A stretch of 64,000 bases of DNA from CAYYMH01 sp964472785 (GTDB lineage Bacteria > Zhuqueibacterota > Zhuqueibacteria > Thermofontimicrobiales > Thermofontimicrobiaceae): positions 62,001 to 126,000 of the forward strand of contig CAYYMH010000004.1 of NCBI GenBank assembly GCA_964472785.1, in the 5' to 3' direction. Below, piece after piece: positions 9,029 through 17,825 of the stretch (position 1 is the stretch's first letter; every line of letters begins with the position of its first letter). Position numbers and translations under genes: made by a program. Under the pieces are notes generated by a model that was not told the origin of the DNA, made no database searches, and was given only the letters and a program-made list of their open reading frames with translations.

Positions 9029-9226
9029 TAGACCTCACCTTGAGGAGCTGTATCAAAAGTTAACTTGTAGTGACGAATTTATTCGTCAAATCCCACATTC
9101 TGTATGGAGCGAATAAATTCGCTACTACAAATTGGGCTAAACATCTTGCATCGGGACTTTTGATACAGCCCCTGAACAGACGTTCCCCTTCTCCATTTGG
9201 GAGAAGGGGTTAGGGGATGAGGTCTA
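9029..9226. repeat. MITE-like nested inverted-repeat element
   Basis: Most of the 380-base gap between the GH15 and SDR genes is a nest of inverted repeats. The outer pair is TAGACCTCA (9029-9037) with TGAGGTCTA (9218-9226). Inside it GCTGTATCAAAAGT (9047-9060) pairs with ACTTTTGATACAGC (9156-9169). The core has two self-complementary arms, GACGAATTTATTCGTC (9072-9087) and AGCGAATAAATTCGCT, bounded by TTGTAGT and ACTACAA. A separate 10-bp hairpin with a 5-base loop lies at 9185-9209. No open reading frame or clear target duplication is visible. It looks like composite non-coding repeat insertions. Confidence 0.7.
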
Positions 9227-9351
9227 ACATAATAAAATTTGAAAATATCATCCCAATTGCCGATTTCGGTTTTTTCGTACGCACAGTAAATAGAAATTTA
9301 GTGAACTGTAAAATACTTATCATTGATAAACTGAGTAGTGTGATATTTCAA

Positions 9352-10200
9352 TCAACCGCCGGTTGCGAACCCCGGATAAAGCGTCATCCCACCATCTACA
9401 ATCAAACTGGTTCCGTGGACATAATCCGCCTGATCTGAGGCTAACCAGACGACCGCCCTGCCGATATCGTCCGCTTCACCGATGCGATTGTAAGGAATCA
9501 AAGACATTAAATCCTGATATGCCTTTTCCGTATCCCAGGCAGCTTTATTAATTGGTGTTTTAATAGCGCCGGGCGCTACGCTATTTACGCGAATACGATA
9601 AGCGCCAACTTCCTGGGCAATCGATTTCATCAGCAGCATTACTCCACCTTTGGATGCTGCATAATTGGCATGTCCTGCCCATGGTATGATTTCATGCACT
9701 GAACTGATAAAAATAATTTTTCCCGCTGCACAGGATATTTCCTCAACAACGCCACGACTTTTAAATTCTCTAACCGCTTCCCGTGCGCATAAAAACGACC
9801 CATTGAGATTGACACCGATCACCGCATTCCATTGATCCATTGTCATCTCATCAAACGGCGCATCGCGTTGAATACCTGCGTTGTTCACTAAAATATCAAT
9901 TGTACCAAACTTTTCCTTCATCTCAGCGAACATCTTCTTAACCTGTTTTTCATCGGATACGTCCGCCTTGTGAGCGTAAGCCTGACGACCTGCCGATTTG
10001 ATGCTCTCGACAACTTCCTGAGCGGCTTCTTCACCGACAATGTAATTGACCACTATATCTGCTCCGGCTTGCCCCAACGCCATGGCAATTCCTTTACCAA
10101 TACCAGAATTGGCACCGGTAACTAATGCCTTTTGGCCTTTCAGATTTTTTTCCATTGAAGGCTTTGGCATCACCACATCCGGAATTTTATTATTGCTCAT
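9352..10200 (-). CDS. SDR-family oxidoreductase, glucose 1-dehydrogenase-like
   Basis: A 282-residue short-chain dehydrogenase. The NAD(P)-binding TGANSGIG motif lies near residue 28, followed by NNAG near 107 and a YAASK catalytic motif with Ser in SSVHE upstream. The C-terminal VHGTSLIVDGGMTLYPGF segment and N-terminal extension resemble bacterial glucose 1-dehydrogenases and general-stress SDRs. Reduction or oxidation of a sugar is plausible given the neighbouring GH15 and 6-phosphogluconolactonase genes, but SDR substrates are not predictable from motifs. The ATG is preceded by GGAGCTCGAAT. Confidence 0.88.
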   Translation of the reverse strand: MSNNKIPDVVMPKPSMEKNLKGQKALVTGANSGIGKGIAMALGQAGADIVVNYIVGEEAAQEVVESIKSAGRQAYAHKADVSDEKQVKKMFAEMKEKFGTIDILVNNAGIQRDAPFDEMTMDQWNAVIGVNLNGSFLCAREAVREFKSRGVVEEISCAAGKIIFISSVHEIIPWAGHANYAASKGGVMLLMKSIAQEVGAYRIRVNSVAPGAIKTPINKAAWDTEKAYQDLMSLIPYNRIGEADDIGRAVVWLASDQADYVHGTSLIVDGGMTLYPGFATGG

Positions 10201-10233
10201 ATTCGAGCTCCATTAATTTTTAAAAATATTTTA

Positions 10234-10980
10234 TTAAATAAATGCCTTGAGTTCACTCCCTGCGGCTTCATCCACATACCAATCCAAAATGCCAGATTTT
10301 GGATTGACACACGCTGCCGGTAACGCGTTAATCTCTTTTTTCGAAATCAAAATTTTATTTACTAATTCTCTTTTCCTTTTCCCTGTAACGAGAAATGACA
10401 CCCGCTTTGCTTGATTGATGGTTTTTAAAGTCAGCGAAATCCTCTTTTGTCCTGTTAACGGGTGTTGAGTTACGGTGGTTATATTCTGGTTATTAAATTC
10501 GTTTTTTGAATTCGGAAAAATTGAAGCGGTATGTCCATCCTCTCCCATGCCTAAAAAAATCCAGTCAAATTGCGGTACCTCGTCACGATTCTTTGGGGCG
10601 ATACGATCAACTAACCGATGATAACGAGTGGCCTCTGTCTCAGGATCATTTTCCCCTTTGATCCGGTAGATATTTCTTTCAGGAATATTAGTTTGATTGA
10701 GCAGAGTTTTCTCGGTCATCCCATAATTGCTCTCTGCATCTTCGGGTGGTACGCAGCGTTCATCACCCCAAAAAAATTGGACATATTTCCAGCAGATATG
10801 ATCGTTCATGTCACGTTCGACCAACGCCTTAAAAAACTGTTGGGGCGTCGATCCCCCAGAAATTGCAATAAACATTGCTTGCTCATTAGCCGCGAAATCA
10901 TTCACTTTTTTTTGAAATTCAATTGCTAACGACTCGGCTAATTCATTAGCCGATTTGAATATTTTTATCTGTGGTTTCAT
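10234..10980 (-). CDS. pgl: 6-phosphogluconolactonase
   Basis: A 248-residue member of the DevB/NagB-like lactonase family that hydrolyses 6-phosphoglucono-lactone, the second oxidative pentose phosphate step. Motifs include SGGSTPQQFF near residue 40, the FFWGDERCVPP segment and FLGMGEDGHTASIFP. The ATG at 10980 lies one base after the zwf stop codon and has only a distant AAAGGA, so translation is probably coupled to zwf. The longer upstream frame overlaps zwf and is unlike the family. Confidence 0.95.
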   Translation of the reverse strand: MKPQIKIFKSANELAESLAIEFQKKVNDFAANEQAMFIAISGGSTPQQFFKALVERDMNDHICWKYVQFFWGDERCVPPEDAESNYGMTEKTLLNQTNIPERNIYRIKGENDPETEATRYHRLVDRIAPKNRDEVPQFDWIFLGMGEDGHTASIFPNSKNEFNNQNITTVTQHPLTGQKRISLTLKTINQAKRVSFLVTGKRKRELVNKILISKKEINALPAACVNPKSGILDWYVDEAAGSELKAFI

Positions 10981-10981
10981 G

Positions 10982-12517
10982 CTATAGTTTGCAATATCCT
11001 TTGTCTTCTGTTTTGCTCTCACAGGGAAAATGCCAATCTTCATCTGCTTCATCAATCAGATTTCCGGCTTCTTTTGGTCCCCACGATCCTGCCGGATAGC
11101 CATACAATTCAATGTCAGGATTTTTCTCCCAGGCATCCAAAATCGGTGTGATAAATTCCCAACATGCTTCAACAGCATCAGCCCGGGCATATAAAGTTGG
11201 ATCACCCAACAAACAATCCAGCAACAAACGCTCATACGCTTCCGGCAACGATTTTCCTCCCAGATCAGCATAGTGAAAATCCATATCAACCGCCTGAATA
11301 TTAAATCCGGCTCCCGGTACCTTCATACCAAATTTAAGCGAAATTCCCTCATCCGGCTGAATGCGAATAATCAATTGATTGTCTGTAATTTGACATTCAG
11401 ACTCTTTTTTGAATAAAGAATGCGGTGTTTTTTTGAAATGAATGACGACTTCAGTGACACGATCCGGCAGCCGTTTTCCAGTGCGAATATGAAAGGGGAC
11501 ATCGCCCCAACGCCAGTTATCAATAAAGAATTTCATCGCGACAAATGTCTCTGTTCGTGAATCAGAAGGCACATTTTCTTCTTCCCGATAACCTGCAATC
11601 TGATCCCCATTAATCTTTGATGAAACATATTGTCCGCGAACGACTTGCCTGGGTACATTTTCCATTTTTATAGGGCACAAAGCCTGAAAATTTTTTACCT
11701 TCTCATTTCTCACCGAATTTGCCTCGAATTTAACCGGCGGTTCCATGGCAATCGTAGCAACGACCTGTAAGAGATGATTTTGAACCATATCCCGCAGCGC
11801 TCCTGCTCCGTTATAATATTTGCCTCGCTTTTCCACACCTATAGACTCTGCTGCGGTAATCTCGATGTGATGTATATAATTTCGATTCCACAGCGGTTCA
11901 AAAATACCATTTGCAAAACGCAGCGCCAAGATATTTTGAACAGTCTCTTTACCCAAATAATGGTCAATTCTGTAAATCTGACGTTCATCAAAATTTTTTA
12001 ATAACTTCCTGTTCAGTTCTTTAGCCGTATTTAAATTATATCCAAATGGTTTTTCCAGTACGATGCGCTTCCTCCCGTGATCCTCATCCTGTTTGTTCAA
12101 ACCAACTTTTGCCAGATTATCACCGATCGTTCCAAATAATGACGGCGTTGTTGACAGGTAATAAATGAAGTTACCTTCACTTTGATAATCGCTATCCAGT
12201 TGTGTGAGTTTTGATTTTAACTTTTTAAAATCATCGAGATTTTTAGAGTCAGCTACTGTATAATAAATATTTTTCAAAAATTTACCCCGAAAATCGTCGC
12301 TGACTCCAGTATTTTTGTAGAATTGTTTTAGTGAGCCTTCCATCGATTCACGGAATGATTCATCACTAAAATTTGTCCGACCGGTTCCGACAACCGCGAA
12401 TTGTTCCGGTAATAAATCCCTTAAATATAAATCAAACAACGCGGGCATCAGTTTTCTCTTTGTTAAGTCCCCGGATGCACCAAAAATAACAATGATCGAA
12501 TTTTCTGGTTTTTGCAT
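10982..12517 (-). CDS. zwf: Glucose-6-phosphate 1-dehydrogenase
   Basis: A 511-residue G6PD catalysing the first oxidative pentose phosphate step and yielding NADPH or NADH. The coenzyme loop FGASGDLTKRKL is at the N-terminus and the diagnostic active-site peptide RIDHYLGKETVQN near residue 190. The length matches the family. The ATG at 12517 follows GAGGAA and is preferred over a TTG four codons upstream. It is followed almost without gap by pgl, so enzymes one and two of the pathway are co-translated; 6-phosphogluconate dehydrogenase is not in the window. Confidence 0.97.
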   Translation of the reverse strand: MQKPENSIIVIFGASGDLTKRKLMPALFDLYLRDLLPEQFAVVGTGRTNFSDESFRESMEGSLKQFYKNTGVSDDFRGKFLKNIYYTVADSKNLDDFKKLKSKLTQLDSDYQSEGNFIYYLSTTPSLFGTIGDNLAKVGLNKQDEDHGRKRIVLEKPFGYNLNTAKELNRKLLKNFDERQIYRIDHYLGKETVQNILALRFANGIFEPLWNRNYIHHIEITAAESIGVEKRGKYYNGAGALRDMVQNHLLQVVATIAMEPPVKFEANSVRNEKVKNFQALCPIKMENVPRQVVRGQYVSSKINGDQIAGYREEENVPSDSRTETFVAMKFFIDNWRWGDVPFHIRTGKRLPDRVTEVVIHFKKTPHSLFKKESECQITDNQLIIRIQPDEGISLKFGMKVPGAGFNIQAVDMDFHYADLGGKSLPEAYERLLLDCLLGDPTLYARADAVEACWEFITPILDAWEKNPDIELYGYPAGSWGPKEAGNLIDEADEDWHFPCESKTEDKGYCKL

Positions 12518-12556
12518 GTTATTCCTCAATTTACGGATCGACTATTTGTAACAATC

Positions 12557-12628
12557 AGAACATTTTCTTTGCCACAAAGACCCCAAGACTCAAAGTTACA
12601 CAAAGAAATACATATTTAAAAATGTTCT
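12557..12628. repeat. Intergenic TTGCCAC-type repeat bounded by a 10-bp inverted repeat
   Basis: The zwf-rpiA gap holds TTTGCCACAAAGACCCCAAG and a CACAAAGAA tail, flanked by AGAACATTTT (12557-12566) and AAAATGTTCT (12619-12628). The TTGCCAC head recurs in other gaps of this window (21.5, 26.0, 27.4 and 30.9 kb), which marks it as a dispersed non-coding repeat. Confidence 0.5.
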
Positions 12629-12690
12629 ATTCTAACAGTCTAATTTGCTTTTTTTGTATCTTCGAAACTTCAGGGCTGAACAGGAACCGA

Positions 12691-13380
12691 CTATTTTTTT
12701 AAACAAGTTACTCCTTTTTTGCCGGCAATAATCACCTCATCTGCCATCCCTAAAAACAAGCCGTGTTCCACAATCCCGGCTCGATACTTTAAAATCGAAC
12801 TTAATTCATAATAGTCTAAATTTCCTGAGGCATGAAAATCAAGAATAAAATTTCCCTGATCAGTTTTAAAAACAGCTCCATTTTTATTCGTTCGAATTGT
12901 CACCTGATGACCAATGGTTTCAAGGTATTTTTTACTCGCTAAGTATCCAAATGGAACAACCTCAACCGGTATCGGTGATTTTTTCCCTAACTCGTTTACC
13001 AATTTTGTCTCATCAACAGCGACAAGAAAGCGTTCGCTGCTTTGAGCTAATATTTTTTCTCGTAACAGCGCCCCTCCACCCCCTTTTATTAAATTCAAAT
13101 CACGATCCACTTCATCAGCCCCATCAATCGTTAAATCAATTTGCGGATATTTGTCCATGTTGCTCAAATGAATTCCAAATTCTTGAGCGAATCTTTCGGT
13201 CTGTTTTGAACTGGGGATTCCGACAATCGATTTTAATTCTCCCTCACGAATTCTTTTCCCTAATTCGCGCAGCATAAAAAAGACCGTACTTCCAGATCCC
13301 AAACCGAGAATCATCCCGGATTTTACATAATCCAGCGACTTAATCGCTGCCTGTTTTTTATAAGTATCGACATTATTCAT
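12691..13380 (-). CDS. rpiA: Ribose-5-phosphate isomerase A
   Basis: A 229-residue RpiA, interconverting ribose-5-phosphate and ribulose-5-phosphate. The phosphate-binding GLGSGSTV, the catalytic-region DGADEVD and the KGGGGALLREK loop are intact, and the length matches the family. It follows zwf and pgl in the same direction and, with transketolase, gives most of a pentose phosphate pathway in 10 kb. No convincing Shine-Dalgarno sequence precedes the ATG. Confidence 0.97.
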   Translation of the reverse strand: MNNVDTYKKQAAIKSLDYVKSGMILGLGSGSTVFFMLRELGKRIREGELKSIVGIPSSKQTERFAQEFGIHLSNMDKYPQIDLTIDGADEVDRDLNLIKGGGGALLREKILAQSSERFLVAVDETKLVNELGKKSPIPVEVVPFGYLASKKYLETIGHQVTIRTNKNGAVFKTDQGNFILDFHASGNLDYYELSSILKYRAGIVEHGLFLGMADEVIIAGKKGVTCLKK

Positions 13381-13408
13381 TTTAATATCGCATGAAATGT
13401 AACGAACG

Positions 13409-14137
13409 TTATTTTAAAAATTCTCCCGCTACCTTCATCAGGTGTTTAGGATTTTCCACGATCCACTTTTTATCAATAATATTGCTTTCAACTATTGCCT
13501 GTTTTGTAAATTCATTGGTTACCACAATCGTCTTCATCCCTGCGTTTTTTGCCGCCTTAACACCATTGAGCGAATCTTCAATAACCAGGCAATGTGTTGG
13601 TTTGACATCTAACTCGTCTGCCACTAATTGATAAATTTCAGGATCGGGCTTACCTGCCGATACATCATCACGCGTCGCGATAAATTCAAAAAAATCAGCC
13701 AAAGCCAGAATTTGCAAAACTTTCTTTGTCTGCTCGCAGTGGGACATGGTTGCCAGTCCGGTTTTCAATCCTTTTGATCGTACTATTTTGAGCAGATTCA
13801 TATTATAGGGACAAAGATATTTTTTCATCAATTTCGTATCATTGAGAAACGTTTGGTAAATTTTTAATCTGACCTGAACGAATGCCTGCCAAGCCGTTTT
13901 GACGCCAAATTCTTCCATTCTTTTTTCGGCTGCACTTTTCAAATTAAACTTATTCATCAAATGGAGGGCAACCTCCTTCCGCGAAAGCCCAACGACATTT
14001 TTAAATTCGGCAATGATTTCTGATTCATTGAGTTTACTTTCTGATAAGTGCATTGCTGCTTCGGCGTATGATTTTGCTTTTAATATTTCCGTCTGAACCA
14101 GCGTTCCGTCCAGATCAAATATTACCGCTTCAATCAT
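13409..14137 (-). CDS. HAD-superfamily hydrolase (beta-phosphoglucomutase-like)
   Basis: A 242-residue HAD hydrolase, subfamily I with an alpha-helical cap. Motif I is DLDGTLVQTE (the nucleophile Asp near residue 8), motif III includes ARDDVSAGKPDPEIY, and motif IV is VIEDSLNGVKAAKNAGM. Relatives are phosphatases or phosphoglucomutases acting on small sugar phosphates; the neighbouring pentose phosphate genes fit a sugar phosphate substrate, but this is inference. The start overlaps the end of the upstream transporter gene by four bases. Confidence 0.88.
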   Translation of the reverse strand: MIEAVIFDLDGTLVQTEILKAKSYAEAAMHLSESKLNESEIIAEFKNVVGLSRKEVALHLMNKFNLKSAAEKRMEEFGVKTAWQAFVQVRLKIYQTFLNDTKLMKKYLCPYNMNLLKIVRSKGLKTGLATMSHCEQTKKVLQILALADFFEFIATRDDVSAGKPDPEIYQLVADELDVKPTHCLVIEDSLNGVKAAKNAGMKTIVVTNEFTKQAIVESNIIDKKWIVENPKHLMKVAGEFLK

Positions 14138-14991
14138 AATACAATTTCTCCAATCGTCAATATTGCCACAAAAAAGAACAGGAAGCCAAGCCCCTTTTCC
14201 AAATAATGTTGTGGAATTTTCCTCGATAGCACTGAACCGAGCTGCGCACCAATAATGACTCCCGGCACACTAAATATCACAATATTAAACACTGTTTGCA
14301 ATGTGGCTTCGCCATACGTCACAAATTTATAAAAATGTCCGATCGACGCCAGGAGTACGGTAACCGAGATTACAAAAACACTGGTTGCGACTGAAACGGC
14401 ACTGGGAACCCGGCAGCGTTGGAGTAAAAAATAACCGTTTAGTTCACCAAGTCCAGTCGAAATCATTCCCACAAATAAGCCGCCGATGCCAGCAATAAAC
14501 CTGCCCTGATTTTTATTGCAAACCGTATAGCATATTTTTTCATTATCCTTTGTAATCAAACACGTTTCCGCTTTTTCTCCGCCATAGTCTTTTTCTATTT
14601 GCTCATCCAACAACTTCACCAGGTGAGGCTTCGGCGAACGCAGAAAACTGGCTGATACAGCAAACAAACCCATGCCAAATATTGCTTTCAAGACATCTGC
14701 TTCGATCGCGCCCGATGCCCAGGTACCAATCAACGCCAACGGAACCGTACCCATCAACAGCGCCAGTCCCAACTTATAATCAATTAATTTTTTGTGCGCG
14801 TAAGCGTAAAATCCACTGGCAAAACCAAAGACTTCTGTAATCAGACCAGTGCCGATCGCAATTTCAGGTGATAGCCGCAAGCCCAGCATAAAGAATGGAG
14901 CAAAAAACGTAGCTCCGCCGACACCGGACGCCATGGCAATAGTGGCAAATAGTAAAGAAGCTGGAAACACAAACCAATATTCGAACGTCAT
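14134..14991 (-). CDS. TauE/SafE (TSUP) family membrane transporter
   Basis: A 285-residue polytopic membrane protein with about eight hydrophobic segments in two halves. Family features are the N-terminal GVGGATFFAPFFML and the second-half GGLFVGMISTGLGELNGYF. These proteins export or import sulfite, organosulfonates or other anions; substrate unknown here. A hydrophilic loop near residues 110-150 with Cys-containing ICYTVC separates the halves. It shares a four-base overlap with the HAD gene downstream. The ATG follows GGAAC. Confidence 0.87.
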   Translation of the reverse strand: MTFEYWFVFPASLLFATIAMASGVGGATFFAPFFMLGLRLSPEIAIGTGLITEVFGFASGFYAYAHKKLIDYKLGLALLMGTVPLALIGTWASGAIEADVLKAIFGMGLFAVSASFLRSPKPHLVKLLDEQIEKDYGGEKAETCLITKDNEKICYTVCNKNQGRFIAGIGGLFVGMISTGLGELNGYFLLQRCRVPSAVSVATSVFVISVTVLLASIGHFYKFVTYGEATLQTVFNIVIFSVPGVIIGAQLGSVLSRKIPQHYLEKGLGFLFFFVAILTIGEIVL

Positions 14992-15049
14992 TTACTGTTC
15001 CTATTTTTTATTTCATTCGATCCGCCTTTACCGCACCTGTTTATTGGAA

Positions 15050-16489
15050 CTATTTTCCAATTATTTTTCTCACAAACTTCACCACCGCATTATCAGTTAA
15101 TCGCGCCGCAAAAGCCTGAGTTGCGGGTCGCTTTACCATGTCACCATAGGTCGGATAAATATGGATCATCTTCTGAATTTTGTGAAATGGGATGCCCAGA
15201 GATTTCGCAAGCTGGGCTTCATGCAAAAGATCAGCCGCGCGCTCACCGATAATATGAATACCGAGCAGATTTCCACCTTTGCCAACAACAAACTTGCTCA
15301 TTCCCGTAGTCTCCAAATCAGTTTTTGCCCGATCAACTTTCTCATAATTGAATGTGTAAACTTTGACTTTTTTACCGTATTTTTCCCGGGACTCCTGTTC
15401 GGTTAAGCCAGCATGAGCAAACTCAGGATCAGTAAAAGTTGACCACACAATATTTTCGTAATTTACTTTTCGTTTGATCGGTAACGGTAAAACTGCATTC
15501 GGTACAGCAATGCCAGCGTGGTATTCAGCAATATGGCTGAACTGATAAGACCCGATGACATCGCCCAAAGCATAAATATTTTTCGCAGTCGTGCGCAATG
15601 TTTGATCCGTTTTAATTCCTTTTTGGGAATATTCCACACCGGCATTCTCCAAATCCAATCCATCCACATTGGGTCGCCTGCCCACTGCAATCAGCACGTT
15701 GTCAGCCTCAATCTCTTTATCATTACCATTTTGATTGTTTTTTACGGAAACAACAACCTTGTCTCCCTTTTTTGCAAGCGCCATTGCTCTGGATTGGGTC
15801 AAAAATTCGACCCCATCGTCAACCATTCGATCCATGAGAATTTTAACTAATTCACGGTCTTCCCGAGAAAGGATGTGGTCAGTCATTTCAACTTGAGTGA
15901 CTTTTACACCCAACCGGCTTAGTGCAGATGCCATCTCGGTTCCGATGGGTCCGCCGCCAATAATGATGATGGATTCAGGAAGTTTGTCCAGTTCAAAAAT
16001 ATTTTCATTGGTTAAATATGGGACGTCTTCTATCCCCTCAATAGGCGGAACAAAAGGACTGGACCCGGTTGAAATGATAAATTTATTTGAAGAAATCGTC
16101 TGGTCACCAATTTTCAAATGGTGATTATCGATAAATTTTGGAGATCCAATAAATACGTTAATCCCCATGTCTTCAAACACTTCAGGCTTCTCTTCCTCGT
16201 ACACCTGCTCGCGAATTTTCCGAACATGCGCCATCACATTGTCCGTATTTAATTCCATCTTTCCAGCAACTGTTAACCCGTATTTTTCGAGTTTCTTTAC
16301 ATGATCGGCAATCTCACTGGATTTGATTAACGCCTTGCTGGGCACACATCCGTACCAGGTACAATCCCCACCTATTTTTTTCTTTTCAATAAAAGCAACT
16401 TTTTTCCCCAATCTATTTCCAAGTATCGCTGAACTGATTCCTCCAGAACCCGCTCCGATAACCGTTAAATCATAGTCATAGTTAGCCAT
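15050..16489 (-). CDS. FAD-dependent pyridine nucleotide-disulfide oxidoreductase (mercuric reductase/Lpd-like)
   Basis: A 479-residue class I flavoprotein disulfide reductase. The FAD loop GAGSGG is at the N-terminus, the redox pair is GGDCTWYGC near residues 41-47, the NAD(P) loop GGGPIGTEMA near 178, and the C-terminal interface has IHIYPTYGDMVK with the expected His. There is no N-terminal heavy-metal domain, so mercury reduction is not implied. Relatives beside TVP38-type membrane proteins, as here, are common and of unclear substrate. GGAG precedes the ATG. Confidence 0.88.
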   Translation of the reverse strand: MANYDYDLTVIGAGSGGISSAILGNRLGKKVAFIEKKKIGGDCTWYGCVPSKALIKSSEIADHVKKLEKYGLTVAGKMELNTDNVMAHVRKIREQVYEEEKPEVFEDMGINVFIGSPKFIDNHHLKIGDQTISSNKFIISTGSSPFVPPIEGIEDVPYLTNENIFELDKLPESIIIIGGGPIGTEMASALSRLGVKVTQVEMTDHILSREDRELVKILMDRMVDDGVEFLTQSRAMALAKKGDKVVVSVKNNQNGNDKEIEADNVLIAVGRRPNVDGLDLENAGVEYSQKGIKTDQTLRTTAKNIYALGDVIGSYQFSHIAEYHAGIAVPNAVLPLPIKRKVNYENIVWSTFTDPEFAHAGLTEQESREKYGKKVKVYTFNYEKVDRAKTDLETTGMSKFVVGKGGNLLGIHIIGERAADLLHEAQLAKSLGIPFHKIQKMIHIYPTYGDMVKRPATQAFAARLTDNAVVKFVRKIIGK

Positions 16490-16503
16490 TTCAAAACTCC
16501 TAT

Positions 16504-16809
16504 TTACGTTTCATTTTCATCATTTATTTTTTTAAATTCCCAAATCATCGGTACAATCATCATAATCATCAAAGCGACAACCGTGCTAATTAAAAAGCTC
16601 AAACCTAAAGAAATATCAGTAACAAGTAGAAAATGTAAAAACCTTTCTGCAGCCACGAACAATCCTATTAGCACGACAACTGCAAAAAGCCAGTTGCGAA
16701 ATCGAATTTGATTTCCGCAGGAAGGACAAGTAAATTTACCCCAATTATCCCAACCTTTGATAATAGAAACCGGTCCGATTTTCATTCCACATTCAGGACA
16801 TTTACCCAT
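16504..16809 (-). CDS. Small zinc-ribbon membrane protein
   Basis: A 101-residue protein with an N-terminal zinc ribbon (CPEC near residues 4-7 and CPSC near 29-32) followed by two hydrophobic segments (about 44-65 and 70-95). The architecture is typical of small uncharacterised proteins in which a cytoplasmic ribbon is tethered to the membrane. ATG at 16809 follows GGAGAT and is preferred over a TTG four codons upstream. It precedes the disulfide reductase with a 14-base gap, so the two are probably co-transcribed. No function is known. Confidence 0.72.
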   Translation of the reverse strand: MGKCPECGMKIGPVSIIKGWDNWGKFTCPSCGNQIRFRNWLFAVVVLIGLFVAAERFLHFLLVTDISLGLSFLISTVVALMIMMIVPMIWEFKKINDENET

Positions 16810-16860
16810 TTTTATCTCCAATATTTAATTATTCAATGTTTGAACGAAAACTCTAATTTT

Positions 16861-16994
16861 TGTCATTTTGAGGAGTACCTCGTCAAGCTCGGCATAAACT
16901 CCACCACGAAAAATCTCATCCCACTAAGTGCTTGTCTATGTTAGGCTTATTGGTGTGAAATTCTTCATCCGCCGAAGGCGGATTCAGAATGACA
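16861..16994. repeat. TGTCATTYTGA-type inverted-repeat element
   Basis: The 255-base gap between the TVP38-family and zinc-ribbon genes contains an element bounded by TGTCATTTTGA (16861-16871) and its near-complement TCAGAATGACA (16984-16994, one mismatch). Inside, AAAATCTCATCC and GTGAAATTCTTCATCC are further partners, and ATCCGCCGAAGGCGGAT forms a tight hairpin. This design matches repeats of this class found between genes in many FCB and other genomes. No coding potential is seen. Confidence 0.65.
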
Positions 16995-17064
16995 TTTTGT
17001 TTTCGTTTAATCATTACTTATCAATTTCATAAAGTTAATTCATAACTTCCCATCTAATATAAAA

Positions 17065-17775
17065 CTACATTCGTTCGGGAACAGGCGTTTTTATATTCTT
17101 CCGTTTTTTAATTTTTTTAAAAATTGTCGGTATGAACATAAGTAAAATGAATATTCCCAACGCAACAAAAAACTGCACGGAAATGATGTTATCTAAAGAA
17201 CTACCAAGCATCGCATTAATGAAGCCGCCAGGAGCCATTCCAATAAATGAAGCAATGAAAAAGTCTCGAAATTTAATTTTCGAAAGTCCGGCTCCAAAGT
17301 TTACTGCATCGTATTGAAAAAGAGGAATCAATCGCATGAAGATCATCATTCGAAATCCGTTTTTTTCGATGCTATCATCGAATGATTTGATACGCCCTTT
17401 GTGAAGCCATTCAAAATGTTCGATAAATTTTCTGCCGAAAACCCGGGCGATCATAAACGAAAGTGATGCACCCAAGGTCGCCCCTATTAAAATATAAATC
17501 GTTCCGAACCACTTTCCAAAAGCCAAACCACCTGCGAGTGACATGACTCCGACAGGAATCACAAGCACTGCACCGCGAAGCGCATAAATGACCATAAAAA
17601 CGATCGGCGCCCAGATACCAAAACTTAAAATGAAATCACGAATTTTTTCAGGTTTGAAGTCCGATATTTTCAAAGGTGTTAATCTGAATACAATCGCTAT
17701 GATTGCTATAATTGCCATCAGTATCAGAATCCTGATCCATTTATTCATTTTATTACCGCTATCTTGTTGTTCCAT
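17065..17775 (-). CDS. TVP38/TMEM64 (DedA-like) family membrane protein
   Basis: A 236-residue membrane protein with five to six hydrophobic segments. Family signatures are the GVMSLAGGLAFG re-entrant-type loop, GATLGASLSFMIARVFGR, and the FMRLIPLFQYDAVNFGAGLS segment followed by the GMAPGGFINA turn. Such proteins are thought to handle lipids or small solutes; the exact role is unknown. A lysine-rich cytoplasmic tail ends the protein. CGGAG precedes the ATG. It lies upstream of the zinc-ribbon and disulfide-reductase genes. Confidence 0.88.
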   Translation of the reverse strand: MEQQDSGNKMNKWIRILILMAIIAIIAIVFRLTPLKISDFKPEKIRDFILSFGIWAPIVFMVIYALRGAVLVIPVGVMSLAGGLAFGKWFGTIYILIGATLGASLSFMIARVFGRKFIEHFEWLHKGRIKSFDDSIEKNGFRMMIFMRLIPLFQYDAVNFGAGLSKIKFRDFFIASFIGMAPGGFINAMLGSSLDNIISVQFFVALGIFILLMFIPTIFKKIKKRKNIKTPVPERM

Positions 17776-17825
17776 CGTATTACTCCGTATGAGTTATTTT
17801 TGAATAGTCATATTAAATACTATTT

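Noticed and set aside
15050..16489. Mercury-resistance locus
   Set aside because: The flavoprotein lacks the metal-binding domain and C-terminal Cys pair of MerA, and no merR, merT or merP is adjacent.
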